NCBI GenBank assembly: GCA_947683425.1
Contig: CANTUQ010000031.1
Span: 10,290,501 to 10,354,500, forward strand
Direction of reading: 5' to 3'
DNA length: 64,000 bases
DNA from: Excoecaria cochinchinensis
Lineage: Eukaryota; Streptophyta; Magnoliopsida; Malpighiales; Euphorbiaceae
A program made the translations under genes and the position numbers. The notes under the pieces were generated by a model. It was not told the DNA's origin, did not search any database, and saw only the letters and a program-made list of their open reading frames with translations. Shown in pieces: positions 23,491 through 35,391 of the stretch; position 1 is the first letter of the stretch; each line of letters begins with the position of its first letter.

Positions 23491-25275
23491 ACAGGAGCCA
23501 TCCGATAAGGTGCTTTCGATATGGGAGTGGTACCCGGCATAATCTCTATGGATAACTCAACTTCACTCTCAGGAGGCAAACCCGGCAATTCACTCGGAAA
23601 CACATCACTAAACTCCCGCACAACCGGGATGTCCTCAATCCGAACTTGATCCCTCTTGGAATCCAACACAACCGCTAGGAAAGCCTCATAACCCTTCCTA
23701 ATAAACCTAAAATTACATTGTTCAAAGAACTAGCACCCAAACCTTTAACAAACACAGAAGACCGATCCTTATCCCGAAGCACCACCGTCTTCCTATGGTA
23801 ATCAACTACAACCCGGTGCTTACCCAACCAGTCCATACCTAGAATCAGATCAAACTCTCTGAAAGGCAACTCAATCAAATCCGTAGGAAACACAACTCCC
23901 TCAACCAACAGGGGACAATTCCTATAAACTCTACTCACATTGACACTATGCCCTAATGGACTGGTCACACAAATCTCATAATCTAACTGATCCACCACAT
24001 GCAACTTATCAATTAACAAATTAGTGCACGGGGTCAATTAGAGCATACAATTCAGTGTCATGGAGTAGGAACTTACCAGCAATAACATCGGGCGCATCCT
24101 GCTCCTCTCTAGCTCTCACAGCATAGGCTCTAGCTGCGACTGGCAACTGACGCTCAACAGACTCTAATGCATTTAGGTCGACCGCCTCGACCTCTATCGC
24201 GAGTAGCCTATGTGGCATTAGAACCAACCCTGCTGGCCTCTCTCTGGGAACCTAATTCCTCATTTAATCTCGGATAACTAGCCAGAAGATGGTCAGTGCT
24301 CCAACACCTGAAGCACCCACCAGTGAGCCACCTACACTCACCCCGATGAGCCTTACTGCAATGCAAACATATGGGGATAGGCTCAGATCTACCACCTCTA
24401 CCCGAACCATATACCGCTGTAGAACCCTATCTTCTACCTTTAGTGGCCGGACCAGATGATGACTCATCCTACGTGTTCCTAGATCTCTTACCCGAGGATG
24501 ATGAAGATGAACCACCATGAGAAGGATTCCTCCTCTGAGCCCTCTCTCTCAACACAGAATCTGATCTCTCGACTCTAACAGCAGCTTCCACAATTTGATA
24601 ATAATTCACCCCTAGAGTGCTCATCAAGGAAATCAACATAGCTCTCAAGGACTCATTCAATCCTGCCTCAAAATGACGGCATCTGAACTGTCATAATCCC
24701 CTCTGGAGCATACCTAGACAACCGCTTGAATTCTTTCTCTAACTCTAAAATTGACATAGCTCTCTGCTTCAAACTCAGAAACTGTGCATACCTAGAATCC
24801 TTATATGTCTGAGTCACATACTTGGTCGTGAACTCCATTGCAAAGAAATCCCATGTAACTGGATCAGGCAATTGAGGATGCCTACAAACTAACTCCCACC
24901 ATTCAAAAGCTGACCCTTGTAGCAAAGCCGCTGCACACTCTGCTGCTGGTCAGGAGGACACCGAATCTCTCTCAATGCACGCTTTACCTTGTCTAACCAT
25001 TTCTTAGCCAACCGTGACTCATTTAAACCCGTACCATAGAAATCTTTAGTACCAGCCCTTCTCAAACTCTCTATAGGGGCTCTAGGAGCAGTCACTCTCT
25101 CCAAGACCCTAGCCATGTCCTGTGATAGCTTGAATATAGCTTCAAAAGGCATAGTTGCGGCCTCTGGCTAGACGCTAGCATGATAAGCCGACACAGAAAC
25201 CGAAGGATCTACGGCTTGAGGGTTCACACTCTCGGCGGACTCCTCAAGTGATCCACAAGCAGAGTTAGAAGCCAT
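23491..25275 (-). pseudogene. Tekay gag-protease and start of RT, copy 2
   Basis: Gag starts at 25275 and carries the same TAG and frameshift as copy 1. The protease region follows near 24080-23800 (YALIDP, SPLGHSVNVSRV, FDLILGMDWLGKHR). The segment ends in the RT N-terminus (LPGLPPESEVELS, PISKAPYRMAPV), directly abutting the LTR1 end at 23490. Either most of pol was deleted or another copy inserted here and was itself truncated. Several frame changes make it non-functional. Confidence 0.82.
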
Positions 25276-25395
25276 CTAAAATAACAAGAAGACAACCGCG
25301 TTAGCCAACACATATCTAGACATATACACATCTATGCACCTCAACACATCAACAATACCCAGAAACGAGTAAACCTAGGCTCTGATACAAAAAAG
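25276..25395 (-). other. Leader and altered primer site, copy 2
   Basis: Same sequence as 20852-20971, with the TTGTATCAGAGC primer site. Confidence 0.75.
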
Positions 25396-27776
25396 TGTAA
25401 CACCCCCTACCCATACGTAAGCCTACCCATCCTCAAGGAGTGAGAAGCCGCATGAGCCGGGTGTGTCACCAAGTAGATAAAGATACAAAGCATACATTCA
25501 TACATAATAACCATACACCAATACGGGGAAATTAAAACCTTCATAAGCATTAGTATGATCAATCATTACAATAACAAAATTTGTTACAATAATGTTCTGA
25601 TCAAAAGCCAGTATAAAATAATTACATATCCCAAAAGTATATAAATGCGAAAGCTTTACAAAATAATAGTATAAAGAGAGTTCAGCTACAAAAGAATCAA
25701 CATGTTATAAAAAAATAAAGCCCTAACACTAATCCCTCAGTGTTGGCTTGATTGGCGACGACTCTCCCAAAAGAACACCATCCTCGGCACCTGCACGGAT
25801 AAAACACTGTGCTAAGCGATAAACGCTTAGTGGGGAACACACAACAAAAGAGTGGACGGCCATTCATAATGGTCGTCAATACAATACACATACAATATGA
25901 CAAGTGCGGATAATGATATCCACTATATAATCATACTTGCATAATAAAGACATGCATTCAAAAGTTCACATCCACATTCATTTACACTTTAATTAATTTC
26001 TCATACTCATCATTATACGCATCCGAATATCATATTCTTGTAATCATATCCAAAGCGGAACAAAACAAAAATAGCACCTGCTGACTCACAATAGTGGATA
26101 ACGAGTAAACGCATAGCGTACCTTCCGGGCACGAATCGAACGCATAGCGTACCTTACAGGTACGAATCAAAAACCATTTTATTTTTGTCGGATTCAAAAA
26201 ATTTTACAAAAGGGGACCTTAAACAAGATCCAAAACGCATAAGGGGTTCGCGAGGAACAAAACGGGGACTTGATCGGGGTCCAGACAGAACTGAGGGCTG
26301 CAGCTAAGAGACTCTATTAGGCATGCCTAATTATCCACTTACTTGACTCTAGCAGGTTATGCATCATTCAAATCATGTTTCCAAGAGTAATACATAATTA
26401 TACTCATACTCATATCAACGAATCATAAATAAGACATGCATAACCCAATATCATTCAACAATCTATAACATGCAATATCGTATACATTACTTATTATTTG
26501 ACTAAGTTAAAATACCATGCACGTCATTTGAAATTTAATATCATATAGAGGAAGACTAAGAACACAAACAAAGGAAAGAGGACAGAAAGAAAAACCCATA
26601 TTTTCGTTTGATAAAAAAAAAACAAGAGGGGCGGAGGAATGGAGGGGCACGAGTCCTGCTTGAGGAGCGTGACTCGTGCTCCTGGGAATTCTAAGGGGCA
26701 TGAGTTCTGCTTGAGGAGCACGACTCGTGCTCTTGCTCTCTGCTTCCTCAGAAAGCGTAGTAGAGAAGAGAAAGCAGAAGAAGAGACACTCACCCTAGAC
26801 ACGACTCAGACAAGCACGCATGACTCGGACAGGCATAAATACAGCAACGAGAGAGCAAAAATGAAAGAAGAAAAAGGAAGAGGGGGACATCCAGACATCG
26901 CGATTCTCAAACCCTAATATCGTAAAAACTCATACAGAACCCAGAATTTCCAGAAATCATCCCAACTCAAATCCAAATCATTCTTACCTGAAATTAGCTT
27001 CCTCAAGCATGCAAAAACCAACATAAATAATACAAAATCACTTCCTCAACAATTACCCATCCAAAATAGATATTAACTAAATCAAAACTTTGAAACATTA
27101 GAACCTAAAAAATTAACAGTAAGCTCATTCCAACGTAAATTTCATCCTCAAGGTTCCAATCCTCATGCATTAACCACAATCAAAACCCATTCATTCAAAC
27201 CCCAACATGCAATATCAATACATCAAATCATCATCAAAATAATAAAACAAAGCAAATACACAGTAGATAATCAAACACAGCAAAACCCAGTAAATGCAAT
27301 TTTCCCAAACCTGTAATCCTAGCTTCAGTCACTTGGTTCTACTACTCCCAGCTATTTCCTTGCACTTGGGATCGCGAGGAGGCTCAGCTAAGCACAACAC
27401 ATCAAAGAACACCCAAAATACAAACCCTAAGTTAAATCTAAACTCATAAATAAAGAAGAAGTAGATGAACAAAGGGGAAAACAAGATCGAAAATGCAATA
27501 ACTTACCAAAGGAATGTAAGGAGATGATTAATCTTCCACCAACAAAACTTGAATCAACACTAGGGCTCTTAGAGAAAAGAAAAGGAAGAAGAAGATGAGG
27601 GAAGGGGAAAAATGTGAAAGAAGAACATAATCTATATTTTTCCCCTTTTCTTTCTTTTTCTTTTTCTTTTCTTTGCCCTAGCCATGTGTCACTTTTTTTT
27701 ATTGGTGGAAACTAACCACTCACATCCAACAAGCATGCACTACACACACCCAATGCACTCCCCACTAATGCACACC
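25396..27776 (-). repeat. Tekay LTR2, first part (interrupted by Tat-C)
   Basis: It starts TGTAACACCC. Twin stem-loops lie at 25793-25830, TTAGGCATGCCTAA at 26317-26330, and a palindromic cassette with GAGCACGACTCGTGCTC near 26635-26830. After 26003 it resembles Tekay-D LTRs more than LTR1. Tat-C inserted at 27776; the LTR resumes at 32587 and ends at 32836. Confidence 0.82.
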
Positions 27777-30572
27777 TATAGACACTGGGTCCTGAGGTAG
27801 TCCAGAACAGAGTTACCCAAAGATGATAAGACGTCTTTACACAGGCAAAAAGGTTAAAAGTGATGATTTCCTTGTAAAATTTGCATTTTGGAGTGAAAAA
27901 TTGAAAAATAATAAAAAAATATTTTAAAAATTAGTTTTGAAAATTGGGGGCTTAAAATTATAGTATTTTTAGTCAATTTAAAATTTAAAAAAAAAATGGG
28001 ATCGCGAGTTTCGGGCGCGGCGGCGCACCCAGCTCGCTGGCGCCCGGGCATCGAGCACGTAGGTGCCCAGGCGCACAGCGCACTGCGCGCGCAAAGGCGA
28101 CGTGCAGTGTCACCAATGCTGCGCGTCGCCAAAAGCGCACGCTGGCGTACGCAGAAGCGCACAGCGCTGCCGCTCCGACGCCCGTCCCTATATAGCGATA
28201 GGCGTCCCTACTTCTGGCCCTCGCTAAAGGGTCTGATACCCCTTTTTTCTGATTTTTGGACCTAAAAATCAGTTTTTTATCCCTTTTTTCAAGGTTTTAA
28301 GGGATTTTTTCCAGTTTTAAAAATTAAAATAGGTAATATCTAATTTAATTAAATTTTATCCCTTTAATTATTTTATTTTTCCTATTTTTTTCATATAAAA
28401 AGAATGAGATGAAAACCTAAAAGGAGGATTTTTGGCTAGGGTTTTTTCTCTTCATTTTCTCTCTTCTTCTTCCTCTCAAACTCTAAAAAGTTTCCAGATT
28501 TTTTCCCTACCAAAGAAGAACAAAAAAATGGAGTTCATCTTTCATTCTTTTTTTTTCCAACATAATTTCTTCTAAATATATATTTAGAAGGAATTTTGTT
28601 GTTTGATTAATTTTTGGAGACAAACACAACAATTGTTTGTTCTCAAAATTTTTTTTTACTTTTTATTTATGTTCAATAAAATTTTTTCCATTGATTTTCT
28701 TTTAAATCTCTTTTTGATGGAAAATTAATTTTGATACAAATAAAGTAAGTGTTTGTTATCAAAATATAATTTTTTCCATTTGATTTTTATTTTGATATAA
28801 ACCAAATCATTTTCTCTTTAATTTTAATCAATAAAAATCCTTTTTTATCAAAATCATTTCTTTAGGCAAAGAAATTAATTCTTTGTCCTTAAAGAATTTT
28901 TTATCATTCTTTAAGCCTATTTTTTCTTGGAATAAAATTCCAACATTTTTATTATTCAAGTCTAATCTTGCAAATCAAGAATAAGGAAATCAATCTTCTT
29001 TTTACCTTCATCGAATCCGAAACTCTGAGGGTAAACATTCCGGGCTTGTTCTTTTTGTTCTTTTTGTTCATATTTAATTTATTCATTTTTATTATTTACA
29101 GTTATTTATTTATTTAGTTTATTTATTTAATTTATTAACATGTATATTTTTATTATTATTCTCCTTCATTTATTTTATTCATGTGAATATTGATTTCTTT
29201 TAATTCCTAACATGTAATTAATTTATTTCACTTTAATTCATCATTATTTTTAACATGTAATTAAATTAATTCATTTTGATTGATCTTTTTGCCATGTAAA
29301 TAGTTTATATCATTTGTGAACATATTTAATTAATTATGTCATTTATTTAATCATTTTTTATTCTTTTCCATTGTCATTATCATATATTTAATATTTTGTT
29401 CACTTATTTACTTTCACTATTATCATGTTCATATTTTTACACATTAATTAATTAACATGTTGTATTTTATTCCAATTACATATTTTAATCCATTTGTTGT
29501 TCATAACACATTTTTCTCATTTATTTTAAATTGTAAACATGTTAATTCATTTGTTATTTTGATATCATTTCGTTTTATCTCATTTTATTTTATTTTATCA
29601 TTTATTTTATATTTAATTGATTTTAATTGATTCAATTACTAACATTATTCTATTTGTGTTTTATTTTTATTTCACATCTCATTTTCCTTCTTGGGCATTT
29701 TTGCGAGCACACAGGAAGATTCAGAAGTCTCGTTTGGGATCAAGTATTTATTTGCTTTATTTGTGATATTTTATTCATTTTGCTTTTCCATTTATTTTGC
29801 TATGTAATTTTCCTATAAATTTGTTTTTTTTAAGCGCTAGAGAAAAAATCACAAAGCATTTTTGTTAATTAATTTGGAATTTTTCCTAAATAAAAATGGG
29901 ACCAATGTCTCAACTTTCTCTATCCAAAATAAAATCATCACATCAAAAGTGTTTTATAATAAATATGCATGCGAGGACCAATGTCCTCATCATTAATGAA
30001 TACCCCGATTTATGCATGATTTGTATTTTATTTATAATGGGGGTTGTATTCTGCCCCTAGTTTTATTGTAATTTGATTTGCGGAAGTTCATCTTAATAGT
30101 GCTTAATTTATCGCTTTTAACGTGAATGATTGCGCCTTAATTAAATGCGTCGTGTGGAAAGTTGATGAAACAATAAATTCAAAACTTAATCATAATATTG
30201 ATCAAGGTACAAATAAATGAGAAGTCCCGAACTCACTCTGGTCTTTGGGGCTCAATGAGACAAGAGGTCTAGGACTTCCAAGACACATCGTGAGTCTCAC
30301 CAAAAGACTTAAATTTACAATCCTAGGCTCCAGGGGGTAGAGGATGAGGCCTCCAAGATCTCTCTGGCTAGCCCAAGATGGATATGTATGCGCTGTCTTA
30401 GGCTTGCTGAGGCTAGACGACCCTTCCCAATGTTCTATTGGGTGGCGAATCCAAGAAACCTCATTGTTGCCCAAAATAGACGCACTTGTAAATACCTTAC
30501 AAGTTTTATGAACCTCTCCTGATCGCCCTAAAGCGGGCCCTCGGGAGGCCACGAGGTTCGGCGTGCGTCACA
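27777..30572 (+). repeat. Tat-C 5' LTR (2,796 bp)
   Basis: It starts TATAGACACTGGGTCC (Tat-B has TGTAGACACCGGG) and ends GCGTGCGTCACA. It has a GC-rich palindromic block at 28005-28186 followed by TATATA, then a long AT-rich body. No coding sequence is supported. Confidence 0.87.
28005..28194 (+). promoter_or_regulatory. Tat-C LTR promoter: GC-rich cassette plus TATATA
   Basis: The GC-rich stretch has words such as GGGCGCGGCGGCGC and CGCGCGCAAAGGCG and ends at TATATA (28189-28194), just after GACGCCCGTCCC. The surrounding LTR is strongly AT-rich. The order matches the Tat-A promoter. Confidence 0.5.
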
Positions 30573-31650
30573 GTGGCGACTCCACTGGGGACATACTCGA
30601 GACTTCGATTTGAAAGTACCTTGATTAAAAATTATAATTGAGTTTTAGTTTAAAAATTCACCTTCTTTCAAAACTACATTGCATCACATTAGAGCCTTAG
30701 ATCTATGCTAGTTTGGTCCCTTTTTCAGCCCCGGTACGTTCCCAAAGCACGACCCTACGTTCACTCAATGTAGGGAAGTGTTAAGGATAATCACCAGCCC
30801 AAGCCTCGTACCATCATGGTATATTAAATGGTGACCTAATCGGTCATTACGCTCGTGATGAGCTAGACCCGTTGGCAGGGACCATGCTTGGGTAGCCCTA
30901 AAGCAACACCACCTTTGACCAAAGCTCATGTAATGGCAATAGATACTCTCCCTAGGTGGTATGAACCGTAATACCTTGCTTGCTGTATGGATCATTATGT
31001 ATTGAACAAACCTAGATAACCTGATTGGTCACCTAATCAAAGGCTTTCATGCCCCGATAGGCCCATGTCAACTTATTTGGGCTGCCTAAATACATGATGG
31101 TCAAAACCCATACGTACGAACATTAGCTAAGAGAGGTTATGCTGCCGATTTTTTTTCACCGTGCACCATGTGCATCCATAGGGTTCCCTGTTAACCCATG
31201 GATCAGCCCACCTAGGACAGAGACTGCACGACCTCGTGTGTGGGGGCAATAAGGTTGGAAGGATCTATCTGCTTGCATGTGCTTGTGGATGATGCATTGC
31301 ATATTCATGTTATTTATGCACAAATAAAATTTTTTATTTATTTTTCCCTTATGTGTACATCCTATTCTTTGCATATAATTATTACATGTATATATTATCC
31401 TGTGTATAATTTTTCAAATGTTTCATATGTATCATTGTAATCTCTTTTGGTCATTGTATACCATCTGTTGCACAGCACGATCATGAATTACATATTATTC
31501 ATACATCATTCTAACTCTTTGCTTTTTAGCCATTATAGACCATTTACTTGGGTGGTTAGGGATCCCAATAGTTGTCTAAAGAGCGATCAGAGTTCACGTG
31601 GGCTGACAAAGTTTTTAGCATTCTTACCAGAGCATCTAAAGGCATTAGAA
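30573..31650 (+). other. Tat-C primer site and leader
   Basis: The PBS TGGCGACTCCACTGGGG lies at 30574-30590. The leader shares blocks with the Tat-A and Tat-B leaders, for example AGTGTTAAGGATAATCACC near 30777. No ORF upstream of gag is convincing. Confidence 0.8.
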
Positions 31651-32252
31651 ATGGCTGGCCCTTTGCAACAGAATGAAGAGACTCGTGCGCTAATTGCCCA
31701 GGAGTTGGAAAGAAGGTTCGAGGAGCTTGAAACAAAGATGTTGGCTATGGTCAAAGAAAGGATGGATGCTATGGCACTTGTTCTGCAAGCTCAGCTTATG
31801 ACAACAACTCTCAACCAAGGAAAGCCGGCCACGATCGAGAAAGCTCATACAGCGACAGCTCCAGTACCTCCTTTTCCTTCTGAGACTAGAGGTAAGAGGT
31901 CACTTGATTCCCCGGTTGAGCAAGGACGAAATAGGAGGCCTACTTTAGAACATGGCATTATGTCCAAGGAGGATGAAGACCCTGCAATCATGCGTACTCC
32001 AAAAGATGGAATCTCAGGAGTCCTTGACAATAGTAAGGCAAATGCTAAGGCTGCAGAAGTCCCAGCCACTAGAACAACTCAGCCCCACCTCACTATCTCG
32101 GGTAGGCCATTATCTTGGCATTTCACCCGTTTCGTCAAGAAAGGGAAGTTACAACCCTTGTCGGCCAGGCCTGCACAAAGTCAAGGACACCTTAGACATA
32201 GAGCAGATTAGCACTGCGCGTATCACCAGTATTCAGGGCATAGAACGGACTA
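31651..32252 (+). pseudogene. gag: Tat-C shortened gag
   Basis: The likely start is 31651 (MAGPLQQNEETRALIAQELE), which aligns with Tat-B gag (TRAIIIEEVGKRMEEFEARM). A longer upstream start at 31447 falls in the leader. The central capsid core is missing; the frame jumps to GRPLSWHFTRFVKKGKLQPL. A TAG at 32209-32211 precedes a knuckle-like HCAYHQYSGHRTDYC, where the deletion junction with the 3' LTR lies. It cannot make a normal capsid. Confidence 0.75.
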
Positions 32253-32586
32253 CTGTCTTTGGGGCTCAAAGAGGCGAGAGGTTTAGGACTTCCAAGACAC
32301 CTCTTGAGTCTCACCAAAAGACTTAAATTTACAATCCTAGGCTCCAGGGGGTAGATGTTGAGGCCTCCAAGATCTCTCTGGCTAGCCCAAGATGGATATG
32401 TATGCGCCGTCTTAGGCTCGCTGAGGCTAGACGACCCTTCCCAATGTTCTATTGGGTGGCGACTCTAAGAAACCTCATTGTTGCCCAAAATAGACGCACT
32501 TGTAAATACCTTACAAGTTTTATGAACCTCTCCTGATCACCCTAAAGCGGGCCCTCGGGAGGCCACGAGGTTCGGCGCGCGTCACA
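32253..32586 (+). repeat. Tat-C 3' LTR remnant (334 bp)
   Basis: It matches 30240-30572 of the 5' LTR at roughly 95% by eye and ends GGCGCGCGTCACA. The first ~2.4 kb of the LTR is deleted. Confidence 0.88.
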
Positions 32587-32836
32587 ACACCCCACAAAGG
32601 TATGAGCACACACACATAATGCAATCCCAACATACTCACATATTACCAAGGTATGAGCAAAGCACACAATATAACTCACCTAAAATGCACTCTACTGTCA
32701 TGCATGCACCCATACACTATTATTACCCATAGAACATGCAATATTCCCAAAATGTCCTTATAATGTGCCAAACACATACAATTGCATGCACACACAAATT
32801 GGCTCATACTACTAGGGGGCAAACGGGGTGTGACAG
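32587..32836 (-). repeat. Tekay LTR2, remaining part
   Basis: After the TSD ACACC the LTR continues with GGTATGAGCA repeats and ends GGGGTGTGACA. The last 30 bases are the complement of the Tekay-D LTR start, so LTR2 is Tekay-D-like at this end. Confidence 0.8.
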
Positions 32837-32904
32837 GGCTGCTGTGGAGGCTGGTCCTCCATCTGGGGCTCCTCCTCTACCTGCTCGAGTAGAGGTAGAC
32901 TGAA
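32837..32904 (-). pseudogene. Sense aORF of Tat-F, middle fragment
   Basis: The minus strand reads LPLLEQVEEEPQMEDQPP, in frame with the segment ending at 42287 (VETRRIFS) once Tekay-D and one TSD copy are ignored. It is a proline/glutamate/glutamine-rich linker and is cut at 32836/32837 by the Tekay compound block. Confidence 0.68.
32900..32904. repeat. Tekay-D target-site duplication, left
   Basis: CTGAA, repeated exactly at 42287-42291. The target was the sense aORF of Tat-F. Confidence 0.95.
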
Positions 32905-33724
32905 TGTCACACCCCGTTTTCCCTCTAGTAGAATGAGCCTGTCTGTCTGTCTGTATGTGTAAACATTCGCATGTGTTCGGCATTTCATAAGGGTATTTTA
33001 GGAAAATGTATGTTTTTGGGGTTTTATTAGTACGTGGGTGCATACATGGCATTAAGGTGTGAATTAATTGAGTTACATTTGTGTGCACTTGCTTATACCA
33101 TTGTAGGGTGTTTAATTAGGAGTGTGTAGAGTGTGTGTAGTGTATTCTAGTTTAGTGTGAGTGGTTAGCTTCACCAATAGGAATTGGACACATGCTTAGG
33201 GCAAAGAAAAGAAAAAGAAAAGGGAATGAAAGAAAGGAAATAGTCAGATTTACGTTTTCTTCTTCACTCACCTTCTTCTTCTTCATTTTCTTTACTCTAA
33301 GAATTGTGGTTTGGATTCAAGCTTGAATTGGTGGAGTTAATCTCTCCTTGCATCTTCTAAATTGGTTACTGAAGCTCCTCGTGATCCAAAGGGTAAAGAG
33401 GTTGTTGGACCTAGTGGAGCTAAGTGATAGAAGCTTAGATTTCAGGTTTGGGAATTATTGATTATGATTTATGTGATTTTGAGCTTACTGTAAAATTCTA
33501 GGGTTCATGTTTTTTTTTTAAGAGCTTGAGTGCACATATTCTTGATTTGGTTGTTTAAATGCTAAATTGAGTTATATGTATGTTGTTTATGTGAATTGGG
33601 ATGTTTTCTGTAAGGTAAGAACATGTTTGAATGACTTTTAATCGAATTTGGAGTGTCTTCCTTGTTTTGGGAAATTCTGGAAAATCTAGGAATCGATACT
33701 GTCAAAAATCCCGTTCTCCAGTTC

Positions 33725-34105
33725 GTGTCGCGTGAATTGCCAAGAAGAGAGGCAAGTCACGAGACGTGACCTCAGGTCACGACTCGTGACCTGCCAGTTT
33801 AAGGCCAGTCACGAGTTGTGGCTGCCTATCACAACTCGTGACCAGCTGAATGTAGCCAGTCACGAGACGTGACTTCCAGTCACGACTCGTGACCGGCATT
33901 AGAGAAGGCACGTCGCGTGACAGCAAGTCACGAGACGTGACTTCCAGTCACGCCTCATGACCAGCGTGAGCGTCGCGTGATCAGCGAGATCACATCGCGT
34001 GATCTGCGAGGGACATAGCAAGTCACGAGACGTGACGCACAGTCACGACTCGTGACCTGCCCTGTGAGGAGGCCAGTCACGCCTCGTGACCAGCCAACCT
34101 CACCC
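33725..34105 (+). repeat. Hairpin cassette in Tekay-D 5' LTR
   Basis: Many GTCACGAGACGTGAC, GTCACGACTCGTGAC and GTCGCGTGA words form nested inverted repeats. The 3' LTR counterpart (40810-41120) lacks three short pieces, see findings. Confidence 0.88.
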
Positions 34106-34823
34106 GTTACCCCGTTCAGCCCTTTTTTCGAAATTTCCCGGATTTTGACTCAGAAATGAATTTGGTGTTTCTTCTGTATGGATTTATATTGTGGTATAAT
34201 GCATGCCATACTTTTATATGCTTTGATATAAATGATATCATGAATTTCTGATGAATTCTATTCCGTACTCTGAAATGTGAATTGAATGTCGCATAGCCTG
34301 CTAGAGTCAAGTAAGTGGATAGTTAGGCATGCCTAATAGAGTCTTTAGCTGCAGCCCTCAGTTCAGTTTGGACCCCGATCAGGTCCCCGTTTGGTTCCTC
34401 GCGAACCCTTCAGTATTAGGATCTTGTTTAAGGTCCCCTCAGTATATGAATAATATGTTTTGATAAATAAAATAACATTTGACTTGTACCTGTGAGGTAC
34501 CCTCAGTATTCGATTCGTACCCGTAAGGTACCTTCAGTACACTCGTTATCCACTATCTAGAGTCAGCAGGTGTCCTTTAAATGTTAATGGAATTGTTCTG
34601 ATCTGATTTGGCTATTAAATGGTATATCTGAATGAGTATATTGATGAAACACATGCTGGATTATTCTGTAATGGATATGATTATGAGATACGGATTGCAT
34701 GGCTTTTAAATATGAGCATGTTTATATGGATTATGTTATAGCCTTTGCATTCTGCCATTGTGAATGTGTTATGCCTTGACGACCATTGTGAATGGCCGTC
34801 CATTATTTATGTGTGTTTCCCCA

Positions 34824-34862
34824 CTAAGCGTTTATCGCTTAGCACGGTGTTTTTACCCGTGC
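34824..34862 (+). other. Twin stem-loops conserved in all Tekay LTRs
   Basis: CTAAGCGTTTATCGCTTAG forms the first stem-loop; GCACGG, a T-rich loop and CCGTGC form the second, followed by AGGTG. The same pair occurs at 6390-6427, 13144-13181, 21369-21406, 25793-25830 and 41849-41887, and a degraded form at 44909-44950. Possible roles are RNA structure in R/U5 or a splice acceptor (T-rich run then GTGCAG); not shown. Confidence 0.75.
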
Positions 34863-35261
34863 AGGTGCGGAAGGAGTTTTGCTTTGAGAGAGTCGCCGTC
34901 ATCAAGCCAACACAGAAGAGTTTAGTGTAGGGCTTAATTTTGTATCAGTGATGATTCTTTTTGTATAGAACTCTCATGTATCAGTTTTGTATCAGCTTCC
35001 ACTTTTGTATCTATATTTTGTTTATGTAATATTATTTTGTTTCAACTAGTTGATCAGATCATTATTGTAATAGTTTATTATAGTAATGCATGATCAGCTT
35101 TTGCTCACTGCATGTAAAGTTTTTAATTATTCTGTATTTCTGAATGTATGTTATGAATGGATGTATGTTTTGCTTTGCTATTGAGTGGTGATACCTTGAC
35201 TCATACGGCATCTCACTCCTTATCGGATGGGATCGCCTACGTATGGGAAGGGGGTGTTACA

Positions 35262-35391
35262 GTTTGTGGTATCAGAGCATAGGTTTAGGCGTTTCTGGGT
35301 GTTGTTGTGTAGTTGTGATTGTTCTGAGTTTCTTAGATGTGTATGTGTCTAGATCTGTGTTGGCTGATGCGGTTGTTTCTTGTTTGTTTAG
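35262..35391 (+). other. Tekay-D primer site and leader
   Basis: The PBS TGGTATCAGAGCAT (from 35267) is complementary to the 3' end of initiator Met-tRNA. A short leader runs to the ATG at 35392. Confidence 0.92.

Larger units (their letters stand above)
27777..32586 (+). mobile_element. Tat-C: internally deleted Tat element with TSD
   Basis: Plus strand: 5' LTR 27777-30572, PBS 30574-30590, leader, shortened gag 31651-32252, 3' LTR remnant 32253-32586. The 5 bp ACACC flanks both sides (27772-27776 and 32587-32591), a clean TSD. All pol is gone, and the gag zinc knuckle joins directly into the 3' LTR, so one large deletion removed pol plus about 2.4 kb of the 3' LTR. It could move only if supplied with proteins in trans, and its gag is stopped. 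Confidence 0.9.
19764..32836 (-). mobile_element. Tekay compound block with duplicated internal segment
   Basis: On the minus strand from right to left: LTR2 (32836-32587 and 27776-25396, split by Tat-C), primer site, gag and start of pol (25275-23491), LTR1 (23490-20972), primer site, gag fragment (20851-19764). Reverse transcriptase core, RNase H and integrase are absent. The two gag segments share the same lesions. The left edge is a truncation inside gag and I found no TSD around the block. Confidence 0.75.
32905..35261 (+). repeat. Tekay-D 5' LTR (2,357 bp)
   Basis: Ends are TGTCACACCCCG and GGGGGTGTTACA. It holds the palindrome cassette (33725-34105), TTAGGCATGCCTAA at 34323-34336, GTACC/GGTACC repeats near 34490-34545 and twin stem-loops at 34824-34862. 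Confidence 0.95.

Noticed and set aside
31447..31650. Upstream extension of Tat-C gag from 31447
   Set aside because: The extra N-terminus is leader sequence; similarity to other gags begins only at the methionine at 31651.
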